This document shows, in pieces, positions 46,856 to 58,112 of a DNA stretch of 64,000 nucleotides. Source of the DNA: JACXTP01 sp963789555 (GTDB lineage: Archaea; Thermoplasmatota; Thermoplasmata; Methanomassiliicoccales; UBA472); the NCBI GenBank assembly GCA_963789555.1, contig CAWBKY010000009.1, positions 213,648-277,647 of the forward strand, given 5' to 3'. The position numbers and the translations under genes are program-made. The number at the start of each line of letters is the position of its first letter. Position 1 is the first letter of the stretch. The notes beneath the pieces were generated by a model that saw only the letters and a program-made list of their open reading frames with translations, ran no database searches and was not told where the DNA came from.

Positions 46856-46886
46856 TCGGATCAAGACTTTGCCGGTCCGAGATAAC

Positions 46887-48116
46887 TTACCAGACCTTCG
46901 ATGCCGACCAGGTCTGGGTGCCGCTCGCCATATCGCGGACGTTAACGGACCCGGTCTCCAGTTCCTTCTCGCCCACGATTATGACCTTCTCCGCTCCCAC
47001 CGCGTCGGCGTACTTGAAGTTCTTGCCCATGTTCCGTCGCATCAGGTCCATGTCGGCAGATATCCCGCCCTTGCGCAACATGGCGGTGATCTCACAGGCC
47101 TTGCTTCGGGTGGAATCGCCCACAGGGACCACATAAGCCTGCAACCGGACCTTGATCGGAAGTGAACCTTCCTTCTCCAAAGCGATGAGGGTCCTGTCGA
47201 AACCGATGCCAAAGCCGGTGGAATGGACCTTCTCTCCGCCGAACAGCTCGCTCAGGGAGTAGGCCCCTCCCCCGCAGATCTGCTTCTCCGCCCCCAGCTT
47301 GGGGGCGTCGACCTCGAACACCACGCCAGTGTAATAGGCCAGCCCACGGACCACGCCCAGATCTACCTGCAGGTTGCGGAAACCATAATGCTGAAGGATG
47401 TCGAAGACCTCCTCCAGGTAGGCCTTGGCCTCGCCCTCATAATCGTTTAGAACGCTGATGGGGCCAGATATCTGGGTGGTCCGAACCACCTTCTCCATCC
47501 CCTCATCGGACATGCCCGCTCCCTTCATCAATGGGGCCGCCTCGTCGTACAGCTTCTTGTCCAGCTTCTGCAATATCGGCAACGCGGCATCACCCGCCAC
47601 CCCTGCCTCGGCGAGCAGCGACCGCAGAATGCCGATGTGCCCGATGCGGATGCGATAGTCCTGAAGGCCGGTGGCCTCGAGCATGGAGGCCGCCAGACCG
47701 ATGACCTCGGCGTCCATCTCCGGGGTGGAGGAACCGATGACCTCGGCCCCGAACTGGTAGAACTCACGGAACCTACCGGCCTGGGGCCTTTCGTACCGGA
47801 AGCACGGTCCGAAGTAGAACAGTTTGAGCGGGCGGGGATAGTTGGTCAGATCGTTGATGAAGAAACGGATGACCGGTGCGGTGAGCTCTGGGCGGAGGCA
47901 TATCTCCCTGTCCCCCTTGTCCTTGAAGGCATAGATTTCGTCAACGATCCCTGGCCCGGACTTGGTGGTGAAGAGCTCGGTGTGCTCGAAGGTGGGGGTC
48001 TGGACCTCGCGGAAGCCATGGGCCAGACATATCGAACGCATCATGCTTTCGAAATATCTTCTGGTCTCCATCTCGGAAGGCCCGAAATCCCTCGTGCCGC
48101 GCGGTCTTTGGATCAT
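46887..48116 (-). CDS. hisS: Histidyl-tRNA synthetase
   Basis: The intact 409-residue class II enzyme starts MIQRPRGTRDFGPSEMETRR. Motif 2 reads FRYERPQAGRFREFYQFG; the His-binding segments LGVVRGLAYYTGVVFE and GGGAYSLSELFGG and motif 3 GFGIGFDRTLIAL are present. The C-terminal anticodon-binding domain includes VRLQAYVVPVGDS and MRRNMGKNFKYADAVGAEKV. It is the last of four same-strand genes from carbamate kinase onward. Confidence 0.96.
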   Translation of the reverse strand: MIQRPRGTRDFGPSEMETRRYFESMMRSICLAHGFREVQTPTFEHTELFTTKSGPGIVDEIYAFKDKGDREICLRPELTAPVIRFFINDLTNYPRPLKLFYFGPCFRYERPQAGRFREFYQFGAEVIGSSTPEMDAEVIGLAASMLEATGLQDYRIRIGHIGILRSLLAEAGVAGDAALPILQKLDKKLYDEAAPLMKGAGMSDEGMEKVVRTTQISGPISVLNDYEGEAKAYLEEVFDILQHYGFRNLQVDLGVVRGLAYYTGVVFEVDAPKLGAEKQICGGGAYSLSELFGGEKVHSTGFGIGFDRTLIALEKEGSLPIKVRLQAYVVPVGDSTRSKACEITAMLRKGGISADMDLMRRNMGKNFKYADAVGAEKVIIVGEKELETGSVNVRDMASGTQTWSASKVW

Positions 48117-48188
48117 CTTCCGAGCAATATTTTGGTCGGACTTAACCTTTTCGTGGACTGGCCATCCATCAGACCTTGACCAGCTTTC

Positions 48189-49369
48189 CTATTTTGTCGA
48201 ATCCAAGGCTTGGTCCAGGTCCTCGATGATGTCCTCGATGTCCTCTATGCCAGCGGATATGCGGATGAGCGAATCGTTTAGGCCCAGGCGTTTACGCTCC
48301 TCGGCGGAGAAGGCCACATGGGAGGTGTTTAGCGGCATGCTCGCCAACGATTCCACGCCGCCCAAGCTAGGGGCCAGAGCTATCATGCGCAACGACCTCA
48401 TCACCTTGAAGGCGGCGTTCTGACCGCCCTTGATCTCGAAGGAGACCATGCCCCCGAAGCCACGCAACGTTCGGCGGGCGAGCTCGTATTGGGGGTGGGA
48501 GGGGAGGCCGGGATAATGCACCTTCTGCACCTTCTCATGGCTCTGAAGATGAGTGGCAAGGGCCATCCCGTTCTCGTTATGCCTCTGCATGCGCACCGCC
48601 AGGGTCTTCATGCCCCGGAGCAGCAGGAACCCTCCCATCGGGTCCAGGTTCCCCCCTATGGTGACACGGCGCTTCCAGATCTCCTGCATGATCGCTTTGG
48701 GACCGGCCACCGCCCCTGCCACCAGGTCCGAATGTCCATTGAGGTATTTTGTGCAGGAATGCATCACGATGTCGGCGCCCATCGCCAATGGGTTCTGGTT
48801 CATGGGGCTGGCAAAGGTGCTGTCGATGGCCACCTTGACGCCGAGGTCGTGGGCGCCCTTAGCCACCGCCTCCACGTCCACCAACTTCAGCAAAGGATTG
48901 GTGGGGCTCTCCAACCAGATGAGCTTAGTGCTCTTGTCCACGGCGGACAGGATGTCCTCGGTCCGCACCGATGGCACGAAAGAGGTCCCGATCCCGAACC
49001 GGGGTAGCTCGTTCTTGAACAGGTTGAACGTGCCACCATAGATGTCCTCCATGGACACTATCCGGTCCCCCTTGCTCAGCAAGGATAGGGCTATGGCCGA
49101 GGTCGCTGCCATGCCCGAGGCGAACACCAAGGCGTCCTCCGCCCCCTCCAACGAGGCGATCTTCTCCTCCGCGGCCCTTATGGTGGGGTTGCCATGACGG
49201 GAGTAGATGAACGTGCCCTCCGGGAGCTCGCCCTTTCCAGGTGGACTCGTTCTCGGTGGGGTAGTAGAAGGTGGCCGTCTGGACGATCGGGGTGTTCACA
49301 GACCCCAATGACGCCCACGAGCTCGCCTGCATGCACCGATTTGGTGGATGGGCCTTGCCTTGGCTTCAT
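48189..49369 (-). CDS. Cystathionine gamma-synthase/lyase-family PLP enzyme (N-terminal frameshifts)
   Basis: A PLP enzyme of the Cys/Met metabolism family. ATG 49369 reads MKPRQGPSTKSVHAGE; after indels near 49325 and 49225 come PIVQTATFYYPTENESTWKG and FIYSRHGNPTIRAAEEKIAS, the usual N-terminal parts. The long frame from 49151 has ALVFASGMAATSAIALSLLS and MHSCTKYLNGHSDLVAGAVA, where the Lys of CTKYLNGH carries PLP, then LGGVESLASMPLNTSH. About 393 residues. Gamma-synthase, gamma-lyase, methionine gamma-lyase and O-acetylhomoserine sulfhydrylase cannot be separated by eye. Confidence 0.88.
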
Positions 49370-49416
49370 GCTTCGAAAAAACGCTTCCCCATGATTAAAC
49401 ATTCGTCCCGGGCCTC

Positions 49417-50532
49417 TCATTCGCCGGTGCGTTTTATGATCACGCTCAGCACGTCCCCGTCCTGGAGAACATGGTCCAAGCCCACCATCTGCCCTGGGAA
49501 CTTGGCGCTCTTGCCCCAGACCACGGCGTAGCGGAAGTTCTGCCGGAAGACACGGTGCAATGAGTCGCAAACCTCCCCCACCGAGCTGTCCTTGCGCACA
49601 ATCGAGTGGTTCCTTGAGGTCGGCATCCTGTCCCTGTTTCTTCAGGAACACCCGGATGAGGTCGATGTGGGTGAAGATGGACTCCTTGAGCTCGTCCAGA
49701 CCCTGCTCCTTGGCGGCGGAGATGAATATGGGGTGCCACTGACGCAGCTCCTTCTTCAACTGCTTCAGGTGCTCCTTGTCGGCGGTGTCCACCTTGTTGA
49801 TGACTAGGATGGCCTTGCTATAGATCCGGCTCCCGGTAAGCACATCGATGAGCTGGTCCACCGTCACGTCCTCGCGGATGACCACATCGGCGCTGATGTA
49901 GCCATACTCCGCCACCACCTCCTTGGCCAGTTCCTCGTCCATCTTGGTGAGGGGGACGGTGGTCTTGATCTCGATGCCCCCTGCTCGCGCCTGGTGATGA
50001 CCACGTCTGGAGGTCGGGTGTTCAGTCGCATCCCGGTGCCCTCCAGCTCGTTTATCAGGACATGCAGGTTAGTATCATAAGGGTCCATGATGAAAAGTAT
50101 GAGGTCGGCGGCCCGCACCACCGAGAGCACCTCCCTCCCCCGACCCTTGCCCTTGGCCGCATCCCGGATCAGACCGGGCAGGTCCAATATCTGGATCTTG
50201 GCGCCTTTGTACTCCATGACGCCCGGCACGACGTCCAGCGTGGTGAAGTCGTAGGCGCCCACCTCGCTATCGGCATCGGTGAGCTTGTTGAGGAGCGTGG
50301 ACTTGCCCACGCTGGGGAAGCCTACCAAGGCCACGGTGGCATTCCCTGACTTCTTCACTCCATAGACCCGCCCCCCGCCCCCGGAGGCGGAGCGGCGCTT
50401 CTCCTGTTCCATCTTGAGGCGGGCTATCTTGGCCTTCAGCTTCCCGACGTGATACTCGGTATGCTTGTTGACCTGGGTCTTGTCGATCTCCGCCTGGACC
50501 TCTTTGATCTGTTCTTCTATGGGGGAGCCCAT
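49417..50532 (-). CDS. DRG-family GTP-binding protein with TGS domain (two frameshifts)
   Basis: DRG GTPases are conserved in archaea and eukaryotes and associate with ribosomes. The protein starts MGSPIEEQIKEVQAEIDKTQ and has an N-terminal helical arm, VALVGFPSVGKSTLLNKLTD (G1), DFTTLDVVPG (G2), ILDLPGLIRDAAKGKGRGRE (G3) and, after an indel near 49970, ILVINKVDTAD (G4). After another near 49600 comes the C-terminal TGS domain (VFRQNFRYAVVWGKSAKFPG, LQDGDVLSVII). About 371 residues. It begins two bases after the carbamate kinase stop. Confidence 0.93.
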
Positions 50533-50534
50533 TT

Positions 50535-51523
50535 TTACCGCTCTTTGACTATGGTCGTTCCGGAAAGACCCTCTAGGGCCGATGGCAGGTGGTCGGCGTC
50601 GGTTATCAACGCCGTGCCACCTACCTCGGCGAACCCACAGGCCGCCATCACCTTGGGGCCCATGGTCCCTGCGGGAAATTGACCCTCGCCCATCAGTGCC
50701 ATCATCTCGTCGGGGGTGGCCTTGGTTATGGCGAGGGGGGACCGGGTCCGGAACCCTTTGTAGACTGCCTCAATATCGGTCAGCATTATTAGCATATCGG
50801 CGCTCAGGTCCCTAGCGATGAGCGCGGAGGTCAGGTCCTTGTCGATGACCGCCTCCATCCCTGAATATGCGTCCCCCTGCCGACGGAGCGGCACGCCGCC
50901 CCCTCCACCAGCTATGAGGATGGTCCGTCTCCCCTGCTGCCTGACCAATTCACCCAGAGGTCTGATGCCCAAAACCTCCAAGGGGGGAGGGGATGGGACG
51001 ACCCGGCGATAGCCCCCTCGGGCAGCGTCCTCGACCATCTCCCAACCCCTCTGCGCCTGTATCTCCACCGCCTCCTGTTCCGAATAATATGGCCCGATGG
51101 GTTTGATGGCTCGTCCGTTGTTATTGTCCTGGGTCCGATCGTTACTGCGGTCAGGGCGCAGATGACGTCAGCTTCGATCCCTGCCCTCCGCATTTCGTTC
51201 ATCAGGGCCAATTGGACCATGTAACCGATCTGACCCTGCGATTGCGCCACGCAGACGTCCAAGGGCATGGGCGGGACCTTGCCGCGGGCCATCTCGTTCT
51301 GCAACAGGATGTCCCCCACCTGGGGGCCGTTGCCGTGCGTGATCACGATGCCGCTGAAACGTTCCATGACGCTCACCACACGACGCATCGTCGCATGGAG
51401 ATGGCGCATTTGCACGGCGAAGGTGGCCTCCTCTCCGGGACGGAGTATGGCGTTCCCACCCAAGGCGATGACGGCAAGTCCTAGTCCCTCGTTCATCGAA
51501 TGACCAATGGGAGCGTCGGGCAT
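50535..51523 (-). CDS. arcC: Carbamate kinase (one frameshift)
   Basis: Carbamate kinase interconverts carbamoyl phosphate plus ADP and carbamate plus ATP. The N-terminal frame has LAVIALGGNAILRPGEEATF, VITHGNGPQVGDILLQNEMA and VAQSQGQIGYMVQLALMNEM. After an indel near 51100 the second frame reads VEIQAQRGWEMVEDAARGGY, LIAGGGGGVPLRRQ and VIDKDLTSALIARDLSADML, ending FPAGTMGPKVMAACGF. About 329 residues, close to the family length. MNEGLGLAV (51496) is an alternative start. No arginine deiminase is nearby. Confidence 0.9.
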
Positions 51524-51628
51524 CTATTCTTTGCGATGTCTCCCTTGAGGGGAAGGATGGAGCTGGATGGCATCTGATGCAGCGGGCAACTGCAATAGAT
51601 TTAAGGATTGCATCACCATGCCCTGCCG

Positions 51629-52631
51629 ATGTCGCCCGAGGACGGTTCCGGGTCCATGTTATCTGGCATAAGAAAGAGCAAGTACGCCACCCCGTTGGGT
51701 TTTGGGCTGGCGGCCTTGATATCGGTCCTACTGATGGTCTTCGCATGGTGGGTGTGCTTCAGCTTCCTCGTCATTGCCTTGGTCCTCTATGGGCTCCCGA
51801 CCATCTTCGGGTTCAAGAGCAAGAAATGGTTGGCCGTCTTCGGGACGGTCATGCTGGTGGTCCTCGGCCTCACCTGGACGGCCATGATGTACAACCAGAC
51901 CATCAACTTCGAGGGCGAGACCGTGGAGTCACCTAACGGTGCCATGGTCGATGGGATGGTCAACCCAGCCGTGGGCGTCCCAGGCACGTTCTATACCTTC
52001 AATGTCACGTTGACCTCTGGGGCCACCGATGCTGAAGTGCATCTTTATCTGACCAATGATTGGGAAACAGGGCAATCGGCGATAACCAATACTAGCATGG
52101 AGTTCTCCCATAACGCCTCCAATGGGGCGGTATATTCAAGGACCATCCAATTGAACGAATCCGGTCTTTACGGCTTCGAGTTCTTGCTCGACACGACCGC
52201 CGCTGGTGGGACCTGGGAGATAACAAATGGGGCGTACGGACCGGTCAACGCCAATAACAATGACATCTTATTCTACTGGCTGCAGTCGGGCATGATGATC
52301 GCGTTCTTCAACATCGGCCTGCTGTTCTACATGCTGTTGCTCCTGGTCTTCTGGATGGACCGTAGCCGCAAGAAGATGGAGGGCGGAGATGAAGAAGCGC
52401 GAGGCGGCCAAGGCGGTCGCCGCCGAGAAAATGGTCTGCTCGGAGTGCGGATCGGACGTCCCGGTCGATGCCGAGAAGTGCCCTCAATGCGGAGAGCGCT
52501 TCGACGATGCTCAGAAGAACGCCACCGCCGAGGAGAAGAAGTGCCCCAAGTGCAATGCCGTCATCTTCGACACGGACAAGAAATGCTGGAACTGCGGCAC
52601 CGAGCTCATCGCCCCGCCTAAGCAGGGCTGA
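51629..52631 (+). CDS. Membrane protein with extracytoplasmic domain and C-terminal zinc ribbons (probable frameshift)
   Basis: From ATG 51629 (MSPEDGSGSMLSGIRKSKYA) two or three hydrophobic helices (LGFGLAALISVLLMVFAWWV, WLAVFGTVMLVVLGLTWTAM) precede a beta-rich domain (GTFYTFNVTLTSGATDAEVH). A last helix (MIAFFNIGLLFYMLLLLVFW) is followed by DRSRKKMEGG. Near 52385 the coding character passes to another frame: REAAKAVAAEKMVCSECGSD, CPQCGERFDD, CPKCNAVIFD and CWNCGTEL, four CxxC knuckles. I read one protein of about 334 residues with a cytosolic zinc ribbon; a separate gene from ATG 52389 (after GGAGGGCGG) is the alternative. Function unknown. Confidence 0.62.
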
Positions 52632-52717
52632 GCCCAACAACTTTTATTTACGTCCCTGGGGATACTAAGCCCAGGGATGCATTCGTTTAATTATCCAGTG
52701 TAGCCCAGGTCGATACC

Positions 52718-54735
52718 ATGAGTTCTATCGCTGAAGAGCTGGCCAAGAAGCAGAAGGAGATATCCGTCTCGGAGTTCTTCGAGAGGAACCGGCAGATCCT
52801 CGGCTTCGATTCGCAGGTGAAAGCGCTGATCATGGGCGTCAAGGAGGCGGTGGACAACTCCCTGGACGCCTGCGAGGAGGCCTCCATACTTCCAGAGATC
52901 TACGTCCGCATCGAGAGGGTGGAGAAGGACGAGTACAAGGTGACGGTGGAGGACAACGGTCCGGGCATCGTCAAGAGGATGATACCGAACGTTTTCGGTC
53001 GCCTCCTCTACGGCTCAAGGTTCCATGCGGTGCGACAGTCCAGGGGGCAGCAGGGCATAGGCATCTCCGCCACGGTGATGTTCGGCCAGATCACCACCGG
53101 TACGGCCGACCACGGTCCGCTCCAAGACCGCCCACGAGGAGACCGCCTGGGAGCTGGACCTCATCATCAACACCAAGAAGAACCTCCCCGAGGTGCTGCG
53201 CGAGGAGCCTAAGATCTGGGACGGCAAGGAGCACGGTGTGCGGGTGGAGTTCTTCATGAACGGCAGGTACCTGTCCGGCAAGCAGTCGGTGCTGGAGTAC
53301 CTCAAGCAGACCGCCATCGTCAACCCCCATGCCAAGTTCACCTTCGTCGATCCAGAGGGGCGGAGCATCACCTTCGAGAGGGCGTCCGATGACCTCCCGC
53401 CACCGACCAAGGAGATCAAGCCCCACCCCGAGGGTCTTGAGCTGGGCACCTTGATGAACATGGCCAACGAGACCAAGTCCAAGACCCTGTCCAAGTTCCT
53501 CCAGACCGACTTCAGCCGCATAAGCGACCGTTTGGCCAAGGAGATACTGTGAGAAGGCCGGTCTGGACCCGGAAAGGACCAACCTGCGCCTGCTGGACAA
53601 GAAGGACAACCCAGGCGGCCTCCGGCTGGAGGACTACAAGCGTCTGATCGAGGCGCTTGGCTCCGTGAAGATAATGGCCCCCCAGACGGACTGCCTGTCG
53701 CCCATCGGCGGGAACCTGATCCGCAAGGGGCTGAAGAACGTCCTCACCGAGATACGACCGGAGTTCTACGCCCATCCGGTCACCCGCGAGCCGAGCGTCT
53801 ACGCAGGCAACCCCTTCCTGGTGGAGGTGGGCATCGTCTATGGTGGCGATCTGCCCAAGGAACAACCGGTGCAGATATTGCGTTTCGCGAACCGCGTGCC
53901 ATTGCTCTATCAGCAAGGGGCTTGTGCGGTCACCAAGTCCATCGAGCGCACCGATTGGCGCCGTTACGGTCTGGAACAGAGGGGCGGGGAAGGCATCCCC
54001 TATGGGCCGGCCATCATCATGGTGCACGTCGCTTCCACCAAGGTCCCATTCACCTCCGAGGCCAAGGAGGCCATCGCCAACATCCCGGAGATCCAGGCGG
54101 AGATCGAATTGGCGCTGAAGATATGCGGTCGCAGTCTCAAGACCCATCTCAACAAGAAGGAGACCAAGGTCAAGACCAAGGCCAAGTTCGACATAGTCCA
54201 GGTCATACTGCCATTGATCGCGGAGAAGAGCGCCAAGATCGTCGGCAAACCGGTGCCCTCCCTCTCTGGCACCATCACCAAGATCATGAACGTGGTCTGG
54301 ATCGATGATTCCGTCGCCTATGAGAAGAAGACCCACAAGGTCAGGGTCACCATATACAATTATACGCCCAAGGGGCAGAAGATGAACCTTCACATGGTCC
54401 TGCCCCAGGACAAGCTCGACTACACTGGGCTGCAGATGTTCCCCGCCCAGGTCAAGGACGATGGCAAGGTCACCTGGGAGCTGCGGTCCATCCCCACCAC
54501 CCAGAAGGTGGAGATTCAGTTCCAGCTCAAGGGACTGGACCAGGATGCCTATGATGAGAACGAGGTCTATGTCAGCGGCATCGACCCGGCGCTGGTCATC
54601 GGGGCCGATCCGTTGCCTGGCGATTGGGACGTCAAGGCCTTGCAGATATCTGAGTCCGCCTCGGCGGAACCGGTCGAGGATGATGAGGACGAGGTCGATT
54701 ATGATGAACAGAAGGAGGCGCTGAGCGATGACTGA
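52718..54735 (+). CDS. top6B: DNA topoisomerase VI subunit B (two frameshifts)
   Basis: Top6B is the GHKL ATPase subunit that gates DNA passage by Top6A. The start MSSIAEELAKKQKEISVSEF leads to the N box KEAVDNSLDACEEASI, VEDNGPGIVKRMIPNVFGRL and SRGQQGIGISATVMFGQIT. Indels near 53105 and 53550 separate three frames; ETAWELDLIINTKKNLPEVL and the transducer region (QTDCLSPIGGNLIRKGLKNV, GPAIIMVHVASTKVPFTSEA) follow. An acidic C-terminal tail overlaps top6A by eight bases. As an essential archaeal enzyme, its breaks point to assembly error rather than loss. Confidence 0.95.
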
Positions 54736-55834
54736 GCAGGAGATCGGTCAGAGGAAGGCGGTGAAGGAGCTGCACAACATCGCTGGGTCCATCTATGACC
54801 AGATCGATTCGGGCAAGATCCCGAAGATGGTGCTTCCGTTGCGCACCAAGAGCAACATCCGCTTCGACCCCAAGCACGGGGTCTGGAAGTACGGCAAGGC
54901 CACCGGAGCCAGGACCGCCAAGAAGACCAACGGGGCCATGATGTTGCTGCGCACCATGTATGTGCTGGAGCTCATCGAGGACATGATCGAGCAGAAGAAG
55001 TCCTCCACCCTCAGGGAGATGTACTACATCTCGGAGGGGTGGGACGCGGCGAAGTTCTCCTCGCAGGACGAGAGCAACTTCCTGGCCGAGGACCTGGAGA
55101 TCGTCACCGGCTGCATGCGGGAGGACTTCAAGCTGCGCCCCGAGGAGGATGGCGCCAGGGTCATGGGCGACATCACCATCGTGGAGACGGACCGCAAGGG
55201 CAAGAAGAAGACCATCAACTGCCGGGACGACGTCGGCGACTCCGGCTATGGCATACCTTACAACGTTGAGAAGGACAAGCTCGACCTGGTGAGCACGGAT
55301 GCCCAGTTCCTCATCGCCGTGGAGACCGGCGGTATGTTCGACCGTTTGGTGGAGAACGGGTTCGATGAGGATTTCGGTGCGGTGCTGGTGCACCTCAAGG
55401 GACAGCCCGCCCGCAGCACGAGGCGCTTCATCAAGCGGGTCAACGAAGAGCTGAAACTGCCCGTGGTCGTATTCACCGATGGCGATCCCTGGTCCTTCCG
55501 CATCTTCGCCTCCGTGGCCTATGGCGCCATCAAGACCGCGCACATATCGGAGTATCTGGCCACGCCGACCGCCGAGTATGTGGGCATCACCGCCTCGGAC
55601 ATCACGAACTACGACCTTCCCACGGACAAGCTGACCGACATGGACGTAAGGGCCCTGAACGCCGAGCTCAAGGACCCCCGATTCAACGACGATTTCTGGC
55701 GCGGGGAGATCGAGACCATGCTGAAGCTCAACAAGAAGGCTGAGCAGCAGGCCCTGGCCAAGTACGGCCTGGACTATGTCACGGACAAGTACCTCCCGGA
55801 GAAGCTGACCAACATGGGAGTGATCCACCGCTGA
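54728..55834 (+). CDS. top6A: DNA topoisomerase VI subunit A
   Basis: Top6A, related to Spo11, cuts both DNA strands through a tyrosine. The intact 368-residue protein starts MTEQEIGQRKAVKELHNIAG. The winged-helix domain has STLREMYYISEGWDAAKFSS, with the catalytic Tyr in YY (residues 99-100). The Toprim domain includes NAQ-like DAQFLIAVETGGMFDRLVEN and LPVVVFTDGDPWSFRIF with the metal Asp pair. It is coupled to top6B. Confidence 0.97.
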   Translation: MTEQEIGQRKAVKELHNIAGSIYDQIDSGKIPKMVLPLRTKSNIRFDPKHGVWKYGKATGARTAKKTNGAMMLLRTMYVLELIEDMIEQKKSSTLREMYYISEGWDAAKFSSQDESNFLAEDLEIVTGCMREDFKLRPEEDGARVMGDITIVETDRKGKKKTINCRDDVGDSGYGIPYNVEKDKLDLVSTDAQFLIAVETGGMFDRLVENGFDEDFGAVLVHLKGQPARSTRRFIKRVNEELKLPVVVFTDGDPWSFRIFASVAYGAIKTAHISEYLATPTAEYVGITASDITNYDLPTDKLTDMDVRALNAELKDPRFNDDFWRGEIETMLKLNKKAEQQALAKYGLDYVTDKYLPEKLTNMGVIHR

Positions 55835-55867
55835 GGGTTAGTTTTAAAAGCCCAGCCCCCAATCGAT

Positions 55868-56248
55868 ATGCGATATCAAATGCAGAACGGACCGGGGAGG
55901 GTCGGTCTGGCCAGCGTCTCGGCCGCCGTGGTTCTTTTGACGGTAGCCGTGGCCACCATGGCCAGTTGGTTCGAGGATGATTGGTTCCTATTTCTGCCCA
56001 TCCTGATGGTGGGCGTGGGGGCATACATCATGCTGGTGGGGCTATCTGACCATTCGACCACGGCTGACCGGTTCAGGTATGCCAGCGGCTCATTCCTCAT
56101 GTTCTGGGGGAGCCTGTTGACCTTGATCGGGTTGGTCCTGCTCGTGAACCACTATTACCCAGGCAACGGCATCTGGCTGTTCGTGATCGTGCTGGTCTGG
56201 TTGGCCATATCCGCGTTGCTGTTCACCATGAGGCCGAAAAGAGGCTGA
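55868..56248 (+). CDS. Four-helix membrane protein of unknown function
   Basis: An intact 126-residue protein opening MRYQMQNGPGRVGLASVSAA. Four hydrophobic segments are visible (about residues 12-32, 42-60, 75-95, 103-120), the last ending WLAISALLFTMRPKRG. A TTTTAAAAG element near 55842 lies about 25 bases upstream, fitting a leaderless transcript. No family is recognised. It converges with lysS. Confidence 0.7.
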   Translation: MRYQMQNGPGRVGLASVSAAVVLLTVAVATMASWFEDDWFLFLPILMVGVGAYIMLVGLSDHSTTADRFRYASGSFLMFWGSLLTLIGLVLLVNHYYPGNGIWLFVIVLVWLAISALLFTMRPKRG

Positions 56249-56252
56249 TGGC

Positions 56253-57804
56253 TCAGACGTTGGAGCGGACCGCCTCGGCGATCCGTTGCAGCACGAAAGC
56301 CTTGTCCAAGGTGGAGAGGAAATAGCCCAGGCGGGGGCCTTGTTTCTTGTCGATGAATATCTGGTACAAGGCCTGGAAACCTGACTTGGCGGGGATGCCG
56401 GAGTCCTTGGCGCAATCATAGACGGAGTTGTGGATGTTGTCACCAAGCCATTCGGTCGTTGTCAGCCTATCCGACAGCGCGCTCAGGAATCCTACCTCCT
56501 GAGCGGTGAGCTTCACCGGGGGCAACTGCTTGGCCAGTGAGAATTTGACCTCTTCCGGGGCGAAGTTCAGCAACCAGTGCTTAACGCAGTTGACCCGTTG
56601 CAATAGGACCTCCCGGTCCGCCGGGGGCTATCTCCACGATGCCCTCGGCCCGCATCAGGATCTCCATGACGCCATCGAAGTCCTCCGTGATCTGCACCAG
56701 GGAGACCAAATGTCTGTAGGGCACATGCAAAGGCAGCTTGTCCCTCACGCACTTGGCCTGGGCGATCTCGTAGGCGCGGAGCAGGTCCTTGTCCTTGTCC
56801 TCCGCCCCTCCAGTAAAGTAAAGAGCTTCCACCCGGTCATATTCGTCGACGGTGTCCAGTATACCCAGCCCAGGGTCGTAATCGATGTGCCTCTCCGGGT
56901 TGTAACGAAGCACGCTGAAGTTCAGCACCGGGGCGGGGGTGATCTGCAGAGCATCGGTCCCGGTCACCACCACTCCAGTCGACTTGTGCATCTGGCCTTT
57001 GCCTTTGAACTGGATGAACTCATAAGGTACTGGGAACGGGGGCTCGATGCCGAAAAGGTCCCGGGCGAAGCGCTCCCCGGTCTCATAGGAACCTCCGGCG
57101 GCGGCGTGGTCCTTGCCGAACGGTTCGCACGTCACGCCCATGATCTTCCACTTGGCGGCCCACTCGATGCGCCAGGGCAGCTTGGCCTCCCCGATGCGTA
57201 TGTCCGCCTTGCCCTCGTGACCACATCCGCACTGGTAGTGGACATAGGGGTACTCATAGCCAGTCACCTTATCGGTGAAACGGCGGCAGCTGGCGCACTG
57301 GGGGCTGACCGGATAGTAGCCCTCGGGCACGGCCCTGCCGGTGACCTCATTCAGGATCTGCGCCACCTTCTCCTTCTCCCGGATCACCAGGTCCGTGAGC
57401 TCGGCGAACCGGCCCTGCTCGTAGAGCTCGTGCGTGTAATAGACATCGGGTCGGATGCCCATCTCCGCGATGGCGTCGAGGAAGGGGTGGATGAAGTGAT
57501 GCCCATAGGATTCGTGACATCCCTCCCCTGGACAGGGTATCTGGCACAGGGGCTTGCCGATCTCCTTGTCATAGGACTCGGGTAGGAAGGGGTAGCGCTT
57601 GCGCAGGGGGTCATAATCGTCCACCAGGTAGATCAGTCGGACATCGGCCCCCAGGTCGGCCGCTGCCTTGTAGACCGCGTTGGCGGTGATCGCCTCCCTC
57701 AAGGAACCGACGTGAATGAAACCGGAGGGACTGATGCCCGTGTTGATGAGGTGCTTGTTTCCCCGCTTCAGGAGGTCCCTGGCGATCACGTCTGCCCATT
57801 GCAT
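56253..57804 (-). CDS. lysS: Lysyl-tRNA synthetase, class I (one frameshift)
   Basis: Class I LysRS is the typical archaeal form. ATG 57804 (MQWADVIARDLLKRGNKHLI) is preferred to 57813. The HIGH-like motif is GISPSGFIHVGSLREA; a zinc-type Cys set follows (PQCASCRRF, YQCGCGHEG). The KMSKS-like loop reads KGKGQMHKSTG, with FQFKGKGQ typical of the class. After an indel near 56610 the C-terminal helical anticodon domain continues (KHWLLNFAPEEVKFSLAKQL, KSGFQALYQIFIDKKQGPRL). About 517 residues, normal length. Confidence 0.95.
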
Positions 57805-57931
57805 GGCTATCAAGCGGACCGAATGCCCGCCTAAATATAAGCATTGTGCGCGCCGTACCCGACCGGCCTTGATCGGATTCAGGCGAACGAAAGATTAAAT
57901 ACTGATTTTCCAGTAAGCAGAATCGATAACG

Positions 57932-58099
57932 ATGGCGAAGGACAAGGACAAGAGCGGTTTCCAATCTTCTGCCGGTCTCATACGTTACTTCGACAGCGAG
58001 GACGAGAAGTCCATCAAGATCCATCCCTATTTCGTCATAGGTCTGGCGGTAGGGGTCAGCGCCATCGTCATCGCCTGCAACTGGCTATGGCCGATCTGA
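57932..58099 (+). CDS. secG: Preprotein translocase subunit Sec61-beta (SecG)
   Basis: This short gene encodes a 55-residue tail-anchored subunit of the SecYE-beta channel. It opens MAKDKDKSGFQSSAGLIRYF, containing the family motif SAGLIRYFD, then KSIKIHPYFVIGLAV and one transmembrane helix ending CNWLWPI. A TTAAATAC TATA-like element near 57894 lies upstream. Its stop is 13 bases from the reconstructed end of the convergent antiporter gene. Confidence 0.93.
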   Translation: MAKDKDKSGFQSSAGLIRYFDSEDEKSIKIHPYFVIGLAVGVSAIVIACNWLWPI

Positions 58100-58112
58100 A
58101 ACATCTTTCGTG

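Noticed and set aside
46511..46864. Minus-strand frames of 117 and 75 codons over the small charged gene
   Set aside because: Low-complexity Ser/Leu/Pro composition typical of antisense frames.
53512..54393. A 293-codon frame antisense to top6B
   Set aside because: Shadow of top6B.
54632..55828. A 398-codon open frame antisense to top6A
   Set aside because: It mirrors the strongly conserved top6A frame; it is rich in His, Val, Leu and Asp from the reversed codons and has no independent start or family signal.
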